A stretch of DNA of 64,000 nucleotides, taken from the NCBI GenBank assembly GCA_017399305.1, contig JAFQDK010000005.1, positions 1 to 64,000 of the forward strand, written 5' to 3'. Positions 1-7,481 of the stretch are shown in pieces. The stretch is from Clostridia bacterium. GTDB taxonomy: Bacteria; Bacillota; Clostridia; Oscillospirales; CAG-272. Positions within the stretch are counted from its first letter, which is position 1. Every line of letters starts with the position of its first letter. Made by a program: the position numbers and the translations under genes. Below the pieces are notes generated by a model. The model made no database searches. It was not told the DNA's origin and saw only the letters and a list, made by a program, of their open reading frames with translations.

Positions 1-238
1 GGCGGCAAGCACAGTAGTAGACGTACCGATAGACTCAATCGCAGTAAAGGACCTCCGTCAGACAATCACCGGAGCAATTTACGATGCAAATGGCAACAAG
101 GTATCTGAGACATGTGACTTCAGCTTTGAGTGCTATGCAAATGGTGCATACACCAACTCTACAAATGTAAACGATAAGCTTGTAGCAGCAGCAGTAATCA
201 ACTTCTGTGACAAGGCAATCGAAGTATTTGCTGAGTAA
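1..238 (+). CDS. C-terminal end of a probable large surface or secreted protein (5' truncated)
   Basis: The frame is open from base 2 to a TAA at 236-238 and gives 78 residues; the start lies outside the window. The fragment contains YDANGNKVSET followed by a short helical tail. This resembles the terminal domain common at the end of very large secreted or dockerin-bearing proteins of gut Clostridia, where a YDA-G-x-VS core is followed by a helix. A rho-independent terminator lies 17 bases after the stop, so this gene ends its own transcript and is not part of the peptide locus downstream. I cannot say what the rest of the protein does. Confidence 0.6.
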   Translation, partial: AASTVVDVPIDSIAVKDLRQTITGAIYDANGNKVSETCDFSFECYANGAYTNSTNVNDKLVAAAVINFCDKAIEVFAE

Positions 239-255
239 TTAGCTAACTAAATAAA

Positions 256-282
256 AAAACCACCCATTTGGGTGGTTTTTTT
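256..282 (+). terminator. Rho-independent terminator after the truncated surface-protein gene
   Basis: A perfect 10-bp stem (AAAACCACCC with GGGTGGTTTT) closes an ATTT loop and runs into a T tract. It separates the upstream gene from the peptide locus. Confidence 0.9.
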
Positions 283-293
283 ATGAAAAACTA

Positions 294-321
294 TTGACAA
301 ATTAAAAAATAGCGGTATAAT
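294..321 (+). promoter_or_regulatory. Consensus sigma-A promoter of the small peptide gene
   Basis: TTGACA at 294-299 and TATAAT at 316-321 are separated by 16 bases, so both boxes match the consensus fully. Transcription would start near 328, about 40 bases before the peptide start codon. No operator is evident. Confidence 0.85.
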
Positions 322-366
322 GATAATGTACTTATTGATGGATATTTGCACGGAGGTAAATCACCA

Positions 367-486
367 ATGAAATACACTACTCCTGTAGCTGAGCTTCTCG
401 CTCTTGAGGCAGTTTCTGTAATCCTTTCTTCTACCGAAGAAGAGGGTTGCTTGACCGACTGCGAAGATATGCTCGAAGAGTTCTAA
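367..486 (+). CDS. 39-residue small peptide, candidate RiPP precursor
   Basis: ATG at 367 follows GGAGG (352-356) and gives 39 residues. The N-terminal part (KYTTPVAELLALEAVSVIL) resembles the many short clostridial peptides beginning K-Y-x-x-P that sit beside radical SAM genes. Then come SSTEEEG, two cysteines spaced CLTDC, and the acidic end EDMLEEF. There is no signal peptide. The gene has its own consensus promoter and a terminator directly after it. Downstream are an HPr-kinase-like gene and two radical SAM/SPASM genes, the usual company of a ribosomally made, post-translationally modified peptide. The final seven residues are nearly identical to the end of the next protein, EDELEEF. The open frame and RBS are seen; the RiPP role is inference. 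Cys, Ser, Thr and Glu residues are possible modification sites. Confidence 0.8.
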   Translation: MKYTTPVAELLALEAVSVILSSTEEEGCLTDCEDMLEEF

Positions 487-493
487 GAAAACT

Positions 494-522
494 AAAAAGG
501 AGGCAATTATTGCCTCCTTTTT
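494..522 (+). terminator. Rho-independent terminator or attenuator between the peptide and SLH-protein genes
   Basis: A 12-bp stem (AAAAAGGAGGCA with TGCCTCCTTTTT) carries an ATTAT loop. It lies 7 bases after the peptide stop. With the strong upstream promoter it would give abundant short peptide transcripts, with partial read-through into the modification genes. Confidence 0.85.
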
Positions 523-568
523 AACTTTCAAGTGATTGTTTTAATTATATACAATGGAGAATAATGTT

Positions 569-1363
569 ATGAAGAAAGTATTGTTTTTAGTTTCTTGTAT
601 TGCTATCATTCTTGCAGTTACTGTTGTTGCTTTTGCCGGCAGTTTTACCGATGTTGCAGATGATGCATATTATGCAGATGCGGCTGAGCGTATGGCCGAA
701 AAGGGAATCCTTTCTGGATTTGGCGATGGTCGTTTTTATGGTGATTGGGAGCTTACCCGTGCACAGTTCGCGGCTCTTGCATGCAAAATGCTTGGCAAAG
801 TAAACGAAGCTACTGCGCTTGCAGGAAAGACAAGCTTTATGGATGTTCCTGAAACTCACTGGTCTACAGGATATGTAAATTATGCTGCTGCTAACAAGAT
901 CATTAACGGAGACGGAGATGGAAACTTCCGTCCTGATGATCCTGTTAAATATGAGGAAGCTATCAAGGTTATTATTTGTGTAATTGATCCTGACAATAAT
1001 ATCAAGGTTGATTCTTCTGATTGGTCAAAGAATTACATTGCGGAAGCAAAAAAACTCGGTCTGACCAATAATCTTATTGGCAAAAAGGGTGAAACTTTAA
1101 AGAGAAGCGATATCGCTGTTCTTGCTGATAAGGGTATGTCATTAATGGAAAATGAGAGTAAGGTTGATACAACAAAGAAACCTTCTGCGCATACTCCTTC
1201 TACTACCACTAAAGCACCCGAGACCGAAGTGCCTAAGACTACAACTGCTGCTACTACACCGGCTCCTATTGTTGTTACTCTTCCTCAGATTCAAATACCT
1301 GATGAAGACGAAACTACAACGATTGTTACCACAAGAAGAGAAGACGAGCTTGAGGAGTTTTAA
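569..1363 (+). CDS. Secreted three-SLH-domain surface protein with Thr-rich tail ending EDELEEF
   Basis: I use ATG 569 (MKKVLFLVSC) rather than ATG 554, because GGAGA at 556-560 is correctly spaced only for 569. The 264 residues start with a signal peptide (about 1-25, ending VAFAG). Three SLH domains follow: FTDVADDAYY, FMDVPETHWS with the FRPDDPV signature, and a weaker third near residues 150-200. SLH domains bind pyruvylated cell-wall polysaccharide, so the protein should sit on the outer wall. The last 65 residues are rich in Thr, Pro and acidic residues and end in EDELEEF, nearly the same as the small peptide upstream (EDMLEEF). That match and the downstream radical SAM genes suggest the tail is handled by the same machinery. 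Alternatively the tail is only a wall-spanning spacer. Confidence 0.88.
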   Translation: MKKVLFLVSCIAIILAVTVVAFAGSFTDVADDAYYADAAERMAEKGILSGFGDGRFYGDWELTRAQFAALACKMLGKVNEATALAGKTSFMDVPETHWSTGYVNYAAANKIINGDGDGNFRPDDPVKYEEAIKVIICVIDPDNNIKVDSSDWSKNYIAEAKKLGLTNNLIGKKGETLKRSDIAVLADKGMSLMENESKVDTTKKPSAHTPSTTTKAPETEVPKTTTAATTPAPIVVTLPQIQIPDEDETTTIVTTRREDELEEF

Positions 1364-1399
1364 GTCTTTTGTTTGATAACTGAATGGAAGGTTGGCATT

Positions 1400-2131
1400 A
1401 TGGTATATAAAATAGCGGATTTTAATATAGAAATCAATTCGGTTTATCCCAATATACATGATTTCTGCGCGGACTATCTATGTAAAGAGAACACTAATGT
1501 TGACTTTTCTATAACTACTACATATGATGATATCAAGTTTGAACTTGATAACGGGCGAAAGAACGGCGCAACGGGTGTCTGCACTAAAACTTATTTAGAA
1601 GAGCTAGCTGTGTATCGTAAGATTTGTTCAAGCGTTCTTCAATATGATGCATTTCTTATGCACGGTGCATTAATAGAGCATGACGGTAAGGGATATCTTT
1701 TTACTGCCAAAAGTGGAACCGGAAAGACAACCCATATAAATCTATGGAAAGAATTATTTGGTGATGACAAGGTTACAATAGTAAACGGTGACAAGCCAAT
1801 AATTCGTTTTATAGATGGCAAAGCTTATGCGTACGGAACGCCTTGGTGCGGTAAAGAAGGGTATAATGTAAATACGAGGGTAGAACTTTGTGCAATCATT
1901 TTCCTTGAACGCGCGGTGGATAATTCTATTTTGAAGATTTCAAGTGATGTTGCGCTGCCCAGAATTCTTTCTCAAATAATGCTTACAGATTCTCCGAATC
2001 TTGGCAAGCAACTCGAATTGATTGATAGATTGTTCAGTAGTGTTAATACATATTTATTGAAATGTAATATGGATATTGAGGCTGCGAGAGTTGCATATGC
2101 AGGCATGTCTTCTGACGATGGGAGAGAATAA
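1400..2131 (+). CDS. HPr-kinase-like P-loop protein of the peptide-modification locus
   Basis: Start ATG 1400 (MVYKIADF) has GGAAGG at 1386-1391; an in-frame TTG at 1373 lacks a good site. The product is 243 residues. A P-loop, AKSGTGKTTH, lies near residue 105 and is followed by VNGDKPII and YGTPWCGKEG. This is the layout of HprK-like proteins found in peptide-modification clusters, which keep the HPr kinase fold but not the full HPr kinase/phosphorylase. HprK relatives in lasso-peptide clusters phosphorylate the precursor (established); whether this one phosphorylates the small peptide, binds it, or does something else is unknown. The stop overlaps the next start (TAATG), indicating translational coupling to the first radical SAM gene. 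Confidence 0.8.
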   Translation: MVYKIADFNIEINSVYPNIHDFCADYLCKENTNVDFSITTTYDDIKFELDNGRKNGATGVCTKTYLEELAVYRKICSSVLQYDAFLMHGALIEHDGKGYLFTAKSGTGKTTHINLWKELFGDDKVTIVNGDKPIIRFIDGKAYAYGTPWCGKEGYNVNTRVELCAIIFLERAVDNSILKISSDVALPRILSQIMLTDSPNLGKQLELIDRLFSSVNTYLLKCNMDIEAARVAYAGMSSDDGRE

Positions 2132-3492
2132 TGGAAATAATTAAAGGTGCTTCGTCTGTATTTTCTAAACTTATTGGAAAGCAAGAAATTGTTGCAGGGA
2201 CAAGATATAGGCCTATTAGTTTTCTAATCTTTGCAGATGATGCCGGGACTAAACTTGTATACAACACGTTTACAAATATGTTTTCCCGAATTAATGAAGA
2301 AGAAACAGGCGTTTTGAAAGGAAGTATTCCTGTTGATATTGACCGAGATAGGAAACTTATAGAGAATTGGTTTTTGATTTCTCAGGACAATGATGATTAT
2401 GATCTTTGCGAACAGACGAGAGCATTGATCAAGTTTGTCACTTCTGCCGGTAAGCCTAAATATGATTCATATACAATACTGACAACTACTGATTGCAACG
2501 CCAGATGTTTTTATTGTTACCAGTTCGGACGCGATAATTCAAGGGCACATATGTCTACACAGACAGCGGCAGACGTAGCAGAGTTTATCATTCGTAATTC
2601 CGATCCCAAACAGCCGACACATATAACATGGTTTGGTGGAGAACCTCTGTATAATGATAAGGTTATAGATATTATTTGTAACCGTCTTACAGAAAGAGGA
2701 ATGCGTTTTTCATCCAGCATGATAAGCAATGGATATTTGCTTAGTCAGGATGTGGTAGACAAAGCTATAAATAAGTGGAATCTTAAATCTGTTCAGATTC
2801 CTCTTGACGGTACAGAAGTCGTGTACAATAAGGTCAAGGCGTATATTTACAGAGATGATCCTAATCCGTATAAGAGAGTTATCAGTAATATAAAGACGGC
2901 TTTAGACGGTGGGCTTAAGGTCGTTGCTCGTGTAAATGTTGATAATCATAACCTTGACGATATCTTTTCTCTTGCAAAGGAACTGGCTTCGCATTTTGCG
3001 TCGTATAAGAAGTTTCATATTTACTGCCATGTTTTATATGAAAATGCCGGTGCTAAATTGATACAGCGCAATGATCTGGAACGTATGAAACTTGCTGAAG
3101 ATCTTATTAAGTTTGAAGAGTATTGTAACAGTCTGGGGATCTTTTCATCCCGTTCAGTTCCTGACTATTTTAGAACTGTTGCTTGTGCCGCTGATAATCC
3201 TCATGCAGTATGCATAGGTCCTGATGGTAGACTAGGTCTTTGCAGTCATGTAATGGCAACAGATACTTTTGGAAGTATATATACTGATGAGGAGGATATA
3301 GCACTTTTAGATTCCTGGAGAAAGTATATTAATTGCAAAGACCTTTGCAACGGATGTCCTTTTGTACCGGTTTGTCTTAGAGTTGAGAGATGTTCTGAAA
3401 AAGGCAGTGCTCCTTGTGATGAATCTTATAAAAAACAAAAGATGCATCATTTCGTTGCTGCGATGCTAAGAGATAATAAAACTGAAAATTAA
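2131..3492 (+). CDS. Radical SAM/SPASM peptide maturase-like enzyme 1
   Basis: The 453-residue protein has an N-terminal region of about 110 residues (with VYNTFTNMF, a pattern typical of peptide maturases). The radical SAM core carries CNARCFYCY, so C122, C126 and C129 would bind the 4Fe-4S cluster that cleaves S-adenosylmethionine. A GGEPL motif follows. The C-terminal SPASM region (about 350-440) has many cysteines (CAADNPHAVC, GLCSH, CKDLCNGCPFVPVC, CSEKGSAPCDES) for auxiliary clusters. Such enzymes install thioether, C-C or C-O bonds or epimerise residues in ribosomal peptides. Its start overlaps the HprK-like stop. The reaction and substrate are not determinable; the nearest candidates are the 39-residue peptide and the SLH-protein tail. 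Confidence 0.88.
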   Translation: MEIIKGASSVFSKLIGKQEIVAGTRYRPISFLIFADDAGTKLVYNTFTNMFSRINEEETGVLKGSIPVDIDRDRKLIENWFLISQDNDDYDLCEQTRALIKFVTSAGKPKYDSYTILTTTDCNARCFYCYQFGRDNSRAHMSTQTAADVAEFIIRNSDPKQPTHITWFGGEPLYNDKVIDIICNRLTERGMRFSSSMISNGYLLSQDVVDKAINKWNLKSVQIPLDGTEVVYNKVKAYIYRDDPNPYKRVISNIKTALDGGLKVVARVNVDNHNLDDIFSLAKELASHFASYKKFHIYCHVLYENAGAKLIQRNDLERMKLAEDLIKFEEYCNSLGIFSSRSVPDYFRTVACAADNPHAVCIGPDGRLGLCSHVMATDTFGSIYTDEEDIALLDSWRKYINCKDLCNGCPFVPVCLRVERCSEKGSAPCDESYKKQKMHHFVAAMLRDNKTEN

Positions 3493-3502
3493 TAATTATA
3501 TA

Positions 3503-3531
3503 ACAGCAAACAGTATCAAACTGTTTGCTGT
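3503..3531 (+). other. Perfect hairpin without T tract between the two radical SAM genes
   Basis: ACAGCAAACAG pairs perfectly over 11 bp with CTGTTTGCTGT around a 7-base loop. There is no T run after it, so it is not a standard terminator. It could be an mRNA-stabilising or processing element that sets the ratio of the two enzymes. Confidence 0.55.
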
Positions 3532-3562
3532 TGGCATATAATCTGCTAAGGAGAAATGGTTT

Positions 3563-4924
3563 ATGAAAACCATAAAAGACGCATTTAAGCATGTAACCGG
3601 ACTACTTGGAGAACAGGATATATCTATAGGTAGCGAGTATCGCCCAATATCCTTTTGTGCGCTTGTCAGTGGTGATGGATATCGTGCGGCATACAATTCA
3701 CTCACAGGAGTACTGTTGCTTCTGGATGAAGCAGAGTTTACTATTCTGAATTCGGAAAAAGTTGTGGCGGATGATAGCACTGACTGGTTTATAAAGAACT
3801 GGTTTTTAGTTCCTGTTGCTCACGATGATATGCAACTCAGAAATGAGATAGTTGATTTTATCAGAACCATAAATGTGAGTGACGGCAAACTAAGAACGTA
3901 TACTATTTTTACAACCACGGATTGCAATGCCCGTTGTTTTTATTGCTTTGAAAAAGGAAGAAAATATTTACACATGAGCGATGAAATTGCTGAGGATGCG
4001 GCAGTCTATATTCTTCGCACGTGTATGGATAAGATTAATCTGAGTTGGTTTGGCGGCGAACCGCTATATAACGATAGTGCTATAGATATAATAACTGATC
4101 GTGTGCGGGCTGCTGGTATTGAATTTAACAGTACCATGGTCTCAAATGCATATCTTTTTGATGATGAAATTGTCAAAAGAGCGGTTGAAAAATGGAATCT
4201 TAAACGTGTTCAGGTAACTTTAGACGGAACCGAAGAAGTATATAATAAGGTAAAGGCGTACATATATAATGATGGCAGAAGCCCTTATAAAGTGGTGCTC
4301 GACAATATTGACAGACTTCTTGATGCCGGCATAAGTGTAAATGTGCGACTTAACATGGATAACTACAATTATGAGAACCTCAAACTTCTTATAGACGAGC
4401 TTTATAATAGATTTGGATCTGAAAAGAAGTTTGCTATTTATAGCAATATGCTTTTTGAAATTTCCAGTCAACCGGGATCTTGCCGATCTGAAATTGAACG
4501 CAAAGAACTCGAACAAAAATGGATGGATTTGGAGGAACGTATTTTCAAACTTGGCAAGAGACATATAAAAGCATTACCAAGTAGTATTTCTTTAAATCAG
4601 TGCATGGCGGATTCAGAGAATGCTGTAACTATACTTCCAGACGGTCATCTTGGTAAATGCGAGCACCATACTGAAGACAGATTTATCGGTGACATTTACA
4701 GCGGTATTACTAATACCAATGAGGTTGAACTTTTTAAAGTAAGAGTGGACTCAGCTCCGATATGTAAGGGATGTAAGATTTACCCTTCCTGTGTCAGAAT
4801 AAAGGAATGCACTACCTTGAAGATATCAGGGATGTGCGATGAATCGACACGTTATCACAGAGAAAAAATGTTGTATCAAAGCATTGCAAAGTATGTTGAG
4901 GATTACATTTCAAAAAGCGAATAA
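3563..4924 (+). CDS. Radical SAM/SPASM peptide maturase-like enzyme 2
   Basis: Also 453 residues and clearly paralogous to the preceding enzyme. It shares the N-terminal YRPISF and YNSLTG patterns, the core CNARCFYCF (C121, C125, C128), WFGGEPLYND, and a conserved VYNKVKAYIY stretch. The SPASM region differs: it has QCMADSENAV, HLGKCEHHTED and ICKGCKIYPSCVRIKEC. The auxiliary-cluster ligands and the substrate-facing parts have therefore diverged, which suggests two different modifications or two substrates. GGAG at 3550-3553 precedes the start. A strong terminator follows the stop at once, so this gene closes the locus. No peptidase or exporter gene for the product is present in the window. 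Confidence 0.88.
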   Translation: MKTIKDAFKHVTGLLGEQDISIGSEYRPISFCALVSGDGYRAAYNSLTGVLLLLDEAEFTILNSEKVVADDSTDWFIKNWFLVPVAHDDMQLRNEIVDFIRTINVSDGKLRTYTIFTTTDCNARCFYCFEKGRKYLHMSDEIAEDAAVYILRTCMDKINLSWFGGEPLYNDSAIDIITDRVRAAGIEFNSTMVSNAYLFDDEIVKRAVEKWNLKRVQVTLDGTEEVYNKVKAYIYNDGRSPYKVVLDNIDRLLDAGISVNVRLNMDNYNYENLKLLIDELYNRFGSEKKFAIYSNMLFEISSQPGSCRSEIERKELEQKWMDLEERIFKLGKRHIKALPSSISLNQCMADSENAVTILPDGHLGKCEHHTEDRFIGDIYSGITNTNEVELFKVRVDSAPICKGCKIYPSCVRIKECTTLKISGMCDESTRYHREKMLYQSIAKYVEDYISKSE

Positions 4925-4957
4925 AGAAAAAGCTCCAATAGCGGAGCTTTTTCTTTA
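4923..4957 (+). terminator. Rho-independent terminator closing the radical SAM locus
   Basis: A 14-bp stem (AAAGAAAAAGCTCC with GGAGCTTTTTCTTT) has a 6-base loop. Its first bases overlap the stop codon of the second radical SAM gene. Confidence 0.9.
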
Positions 4958-5037
4958 CATAGATTTTACAAACAATTTTTATAAAAGTATAGCTTTTTTA
5001 AAATCTTTATGTTATACTAAACTGAATACTTAAGAAA

Positions 5038-5215
5038 TGGAGGATAATAATAACCATGGGTGACGGCAGCTTAGCTGACGGGAACTTGCGAGAGAATAAG
5101 TTTTACATTGCGTACTTTGAGCTTTGCTTAAAGCCGCAGCTTTTTCGTTTTCTCCAAACCTGTCTGATTAGTTGATCGTCGTTTTTTTGTATAAAACGAG
5201 ATTAACTATCTATGA
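5038..5215 (+). ncRNA. Structured 5' leader of unknown class upstream of the CorC/HlyC gene
   Basis: The 312-base gap between the terminator and the CorC-like gene contains a likely -10 box (TATACT 5013-5018) and then dense potential RNA structure. I see a CAGC-TTA-GCTG hairpin (5067-5077), a long-range helix 5077-5082 with 5159-5164, AACTT with AAGTT (5083-5087 with 5098-5102), a 5-bp stem with a CGCA loop (5130-5143), and an outer pairing 5062-5065 with 5177-5180. An imperfect long hairpin (5169-5208) then ends just before the GGAGG at 5221. This looks like a metabolite- or ion-sensing leader. It does not match the M-box, yybP-ykoY, ydaO, SAM or T-box patterns I know, so I leave the class open. 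Confidence 0.5.
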
Positions 5216-5236
5216 TTATTTGGAGGAAAAATTTAA

Positions 5237-6553
5237 ATGACTATCTTTTTGCAGCTTTTACTGCAATTTATACTTATTGGACTTAATGCTTTTTTTGCAT
5301 GCGCAGAAATCGCAGTGCTTTCTGTCAACGATGCTCATCTTGCACAACTCATTGAGCAGGGCAACAAAAGAGCTATGCGTCTTGCGCGGTTTAAAAATGA
5401 TTCAGCAAGATTTCTTGCAACTATACAGGTTGCTATTACGCTTTCAGGCTTTTTAGGAAGTGCGTTTGCAGCAGACAGCTTTTCAGGTATTATTACAGAT
5501 GCACTTGTTAAAGTGATTCCGATCAGCCCTGAGGTTATCGACTCTATATCGGTAATTCTTGTTACATTGATACTTTCGTATTTCACATTGGTGCTTGGTG
5601 AACTTGTGCCCAAGCGTCTTGCAATGAAGCGCGCGGAATCTTTGGCACTTTCTATGTCAGGTATAATCAGCGCGATATCAGTATGCTTTAAACCGATTGT
5701 TGCTTTCCTTTCGCTATCTACCAATATCGTACTTCGTCTTTTCGGCATTGATCCTAACGCTGAAGAAGAACCTGAATTTGAGAATGATATCAAGGATCTT
5801 GCAGACCAGGGTAGCCGAACCGGCGAGATAGATAGCGACGAAAGAGAGATTATACATAATCTCTTTGAGTTTGATGATATTACTATCGGTGAACTTTCGA
5901 CTCACCGTACAGATCTATCCGTATTGTATCTTGAAGATGATATGGAAGAATGGCATAAAACTATAATTGAGAAACGTTTTTCACACTATCCGGTTTGCGG
6001 TGATACAGTGGATGATGTTGTTTGCGTACTTTCTACTAAGGACTATTTTGCACTTGATGACAAGAGCCGCAAAAATGTTATGAAGAAAGCTGTTGCTCCT
6101 GCATATTTTGTACCTGAGGGCGTGCGCGCCGATGTACTCTTCAAGCATATGAAGAAGAGCCGCAATCATTTTGCTGTCGTAATGGATGAATACGGTGGAG
6201 TTACCGGTGTAGCCACAATGAAAGACTTGCTTGCACAGATAGTCGGCGACTTTGATGATGATGCCGATGATACTCCCGATGTTGTAAACGTTTCGGAGAA
6301 TACCTTTGAGATAAAAGGCGTTGCTCCTCTTTCTGCTGTTTGCGAGCAGCTTTCAATAGAACTCCCTGTTGATGAATATGATACTTTCGGTGGTTACATA
6401 ATGGGACTTTGTGGATCCATCCCCGAGGATGGCGAGGCAGAGGTACCCGAAACAGATGATTTATGCATTGAAAAATGTACTGTGGTAAATCATCGTGTAG
6501 TCAGTGCGGTTGTTGTTAAAAAAGAAAAATCTTCTGAAGAGGAAGATGACTGA
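5237..6553 (+). CDS. CorC/HlyC (CNNM-like) family membrane protein with DUF21, CBS pair and CorC_HlyC domains
   Basis: The 438 residues begin with a DUF21/CNNM membrane domain (about 1-190, four hydrophobic segments). A CBS-domain pair follows (about 205-330, including HFAVVMDEYGGVTGVATMKD). The C-terminal CorC_HlyC domain spans about 345-425 (FEIKGVAPLSAVCEQL ... YDTFGGYIMGLCG). The order and length are standard for the family, whose members are linked to Mg2+ or other cation efflux; old 'hemolysin' names are misleading. GGAGG lies 11 bases before ATG 5237. The long structured leader upstream suggests RNA-level control, plausibly by a cation. The DUF368 gene follows after 20 bases and is probably cotranscribed. 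Confidence 0.9.
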   Translation: MTIFLQLLLQFILIGLNAFFACAEIAVLSVNDAHLAQLIEQGNKRAMRLARFKNDSARFLATIQVAITLSGFLGSAFAADSFSGIITDALVKVIPISPEVIDSISVILVTLILSYFTLVLGELVPKRLAMKRAESLALSMSGIISAISVCFKPIVAFLSLSTNIVLRLFGIDPNAEEEPEFENDIKDLADQGSRTGEIDSDEREIIHNLFEFDDITIGELSTHRTDLSVLYLEDDMEEWHKTIIEKRFSHYPVCGDTVDDVVCVLSTKDYFALDDKSRKNVMKKAVAPAYFVPEGVRADVLFKHMKKSRNHFAVVMDEYGGVTGVATMKDLLAQIVGDFDDDADDTPDVVNVSENTFEIKGVAPLSAVCEQLSIELPVDEYDTFGGYIMGLCGSIPEDGEAEVPETDDLCIEKCTVVNHRVVSAVVVKKEKSSEEEDD

Positions 6554-6573
6554 ATTTAGGACTCAGGTGGTTT

Positions 6574-7410
6574 ATGGCGAAGGAGAAAAATGAAAAAATA
6601 GGCGGTGCAGTGCTCAGATTCTTTCAAGGCTTGATACTGGGAGGCAGTGGAATTCTTCCGGGGGTCAGCGGCGGTGTACTTTGTGTGGTTTTCGGATTGT
6701 ACAAGCCTTTAATGGAGGTACTTGCCGCTCCTTTTAAAAAGATAAAAGAACATTGGAGAATGTTGATTCCGGTGGGATTTGGGGCTTTGACAGGCCTGCT
6801 TTTACTTGTCCATGCGCTTGGTGCTGTTCTCGAGAATTATAAATCTTTTGCTGAGTGTGCCTTTGTAGGACTCATTATAGGAACATTACCGGCTTTGGTT
6901 AGAACAGCAGGGAAAGATAAGCGCACCGGTGGATCTTATGCGGCTTTTTTGGTGAGTTTTACGCTTGTATTTTCATTGCTTACCTACCTTAAATTTGTTG
7001 CAAAAATGTCAATAGAGCCGTCTTTCTTTTGGTTCATGATTGCCGGAGTAATTTTTGGTATCAGCATTGTCATGCCAGGCATGAGTGCATATACGGTTCT
7101 TGAGTTCTTTGGGCTGTTTTCTCCACTTGTACTTGGGGCAAAGTCGTTTGATTTGGGAGTGCTTTTGCCCGTTGTGGTTGGTGGTGCGGCTGCACTGATT
7201 CTGCTTGCAAAGCTTATAAATATACTTTATGAAAAACATTTTTCTATTATGTCGCATATAATAATCGGCATTGTTGTAGCTACTACGATTCCGCTTATAC
7301 CAACACAGTTTAATGGTGCAGTTGATATTATTATAAAGCTTCTGCTTATGGCAGGCGGTTTTGTGATAGCCTTGCTTTTTGATTTCCTGGGAAATAGAGT
7401 AAAATCCTAA
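6574..7410 (+). CDS. DUF368 family polyprenyl-phosphate translocase (PopT-type)
   Basis: The 278-residue integral membrane protein has the DUF368 signature near its start (GLILGGSGILPGVSGGVLC) and a second related glycine-rich segment (GISIVMPGMSAYTVLEFFG), giving the two-fold repeat of the family. DUF368 proteins have been shown to return undecaprenyl phosphate across the membrane for cell-wall and polymer synthesis. About eight hydrophobic segments are visible. An AGGTGG site precedes ATG 6574. It sits 20 bases after the CorC-like gene and is closed by a terminator. Confidence 0.88.
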   Translation: MAKEKNEKIGGAVLRFFQGLILGGSGILPGVSGGVLCVVFGLYKPLMEVLAAPFKKIKEHWRMLIPVGFGALTGLLLLVHALGAVLENYKSFAECAFVGLIIGTLPALVRTAGKDKRTGGSYAAFLVSFTLVFSLLTYLKFVAKMSIEPSFFWFMIAGVIFGISIVMPGMSAYTVLEFFGLFSPLVLGAKSFDLGVLLPVVVGGAAALILLAKLINILYEKHFSIMSHIIIGIVVATTIPLIPTQFNGAVDIIIKLLLMAGGFVIALLFDFLGNRVKS

Positions 7411-7446
7411 AAAATAAAACAGCTTTTTTAGCTGTTTTATTTTTTT
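7411..7446 (+). terminator. Rho-independent terminator after the DUF368 gene
   Basis: AAAATAAAACAGCT pairs with AGCTGTTTTATTTT around a T-rich loop, followed by a T tract. Confidence 0.88.
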
Positions 7447-7481
7447 TAGTTTCTGCATACAATCCAACAGGAGGTGAATTT

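Noticed and set aside
554-568. Earlier ATG of the SLH protein (MENNV before MKKVL)
   Set aside because: The GGAGA sequence lies within these codons and is correctly spaced only for ATG 569, which also starts a normal signal peptide.
367-1363. Recent DNA duplication as the cause of the shared ED-x-LEEF tails
   Set aside because: Five of the seven codons differ between the two genes, and the surrounding DNA shows no similarity.
5038-5215. Possible known riboswitch (M-box, yybP-ykoY, ydaO) or T-box upstream of the CorC gene
   Set aside because: The characteristic sequences of those classes, such as GGGGAGTAG for yybP-ykoY or the T-box GGTGGAACCGCG, are not present, so I list the leader as unclassified.
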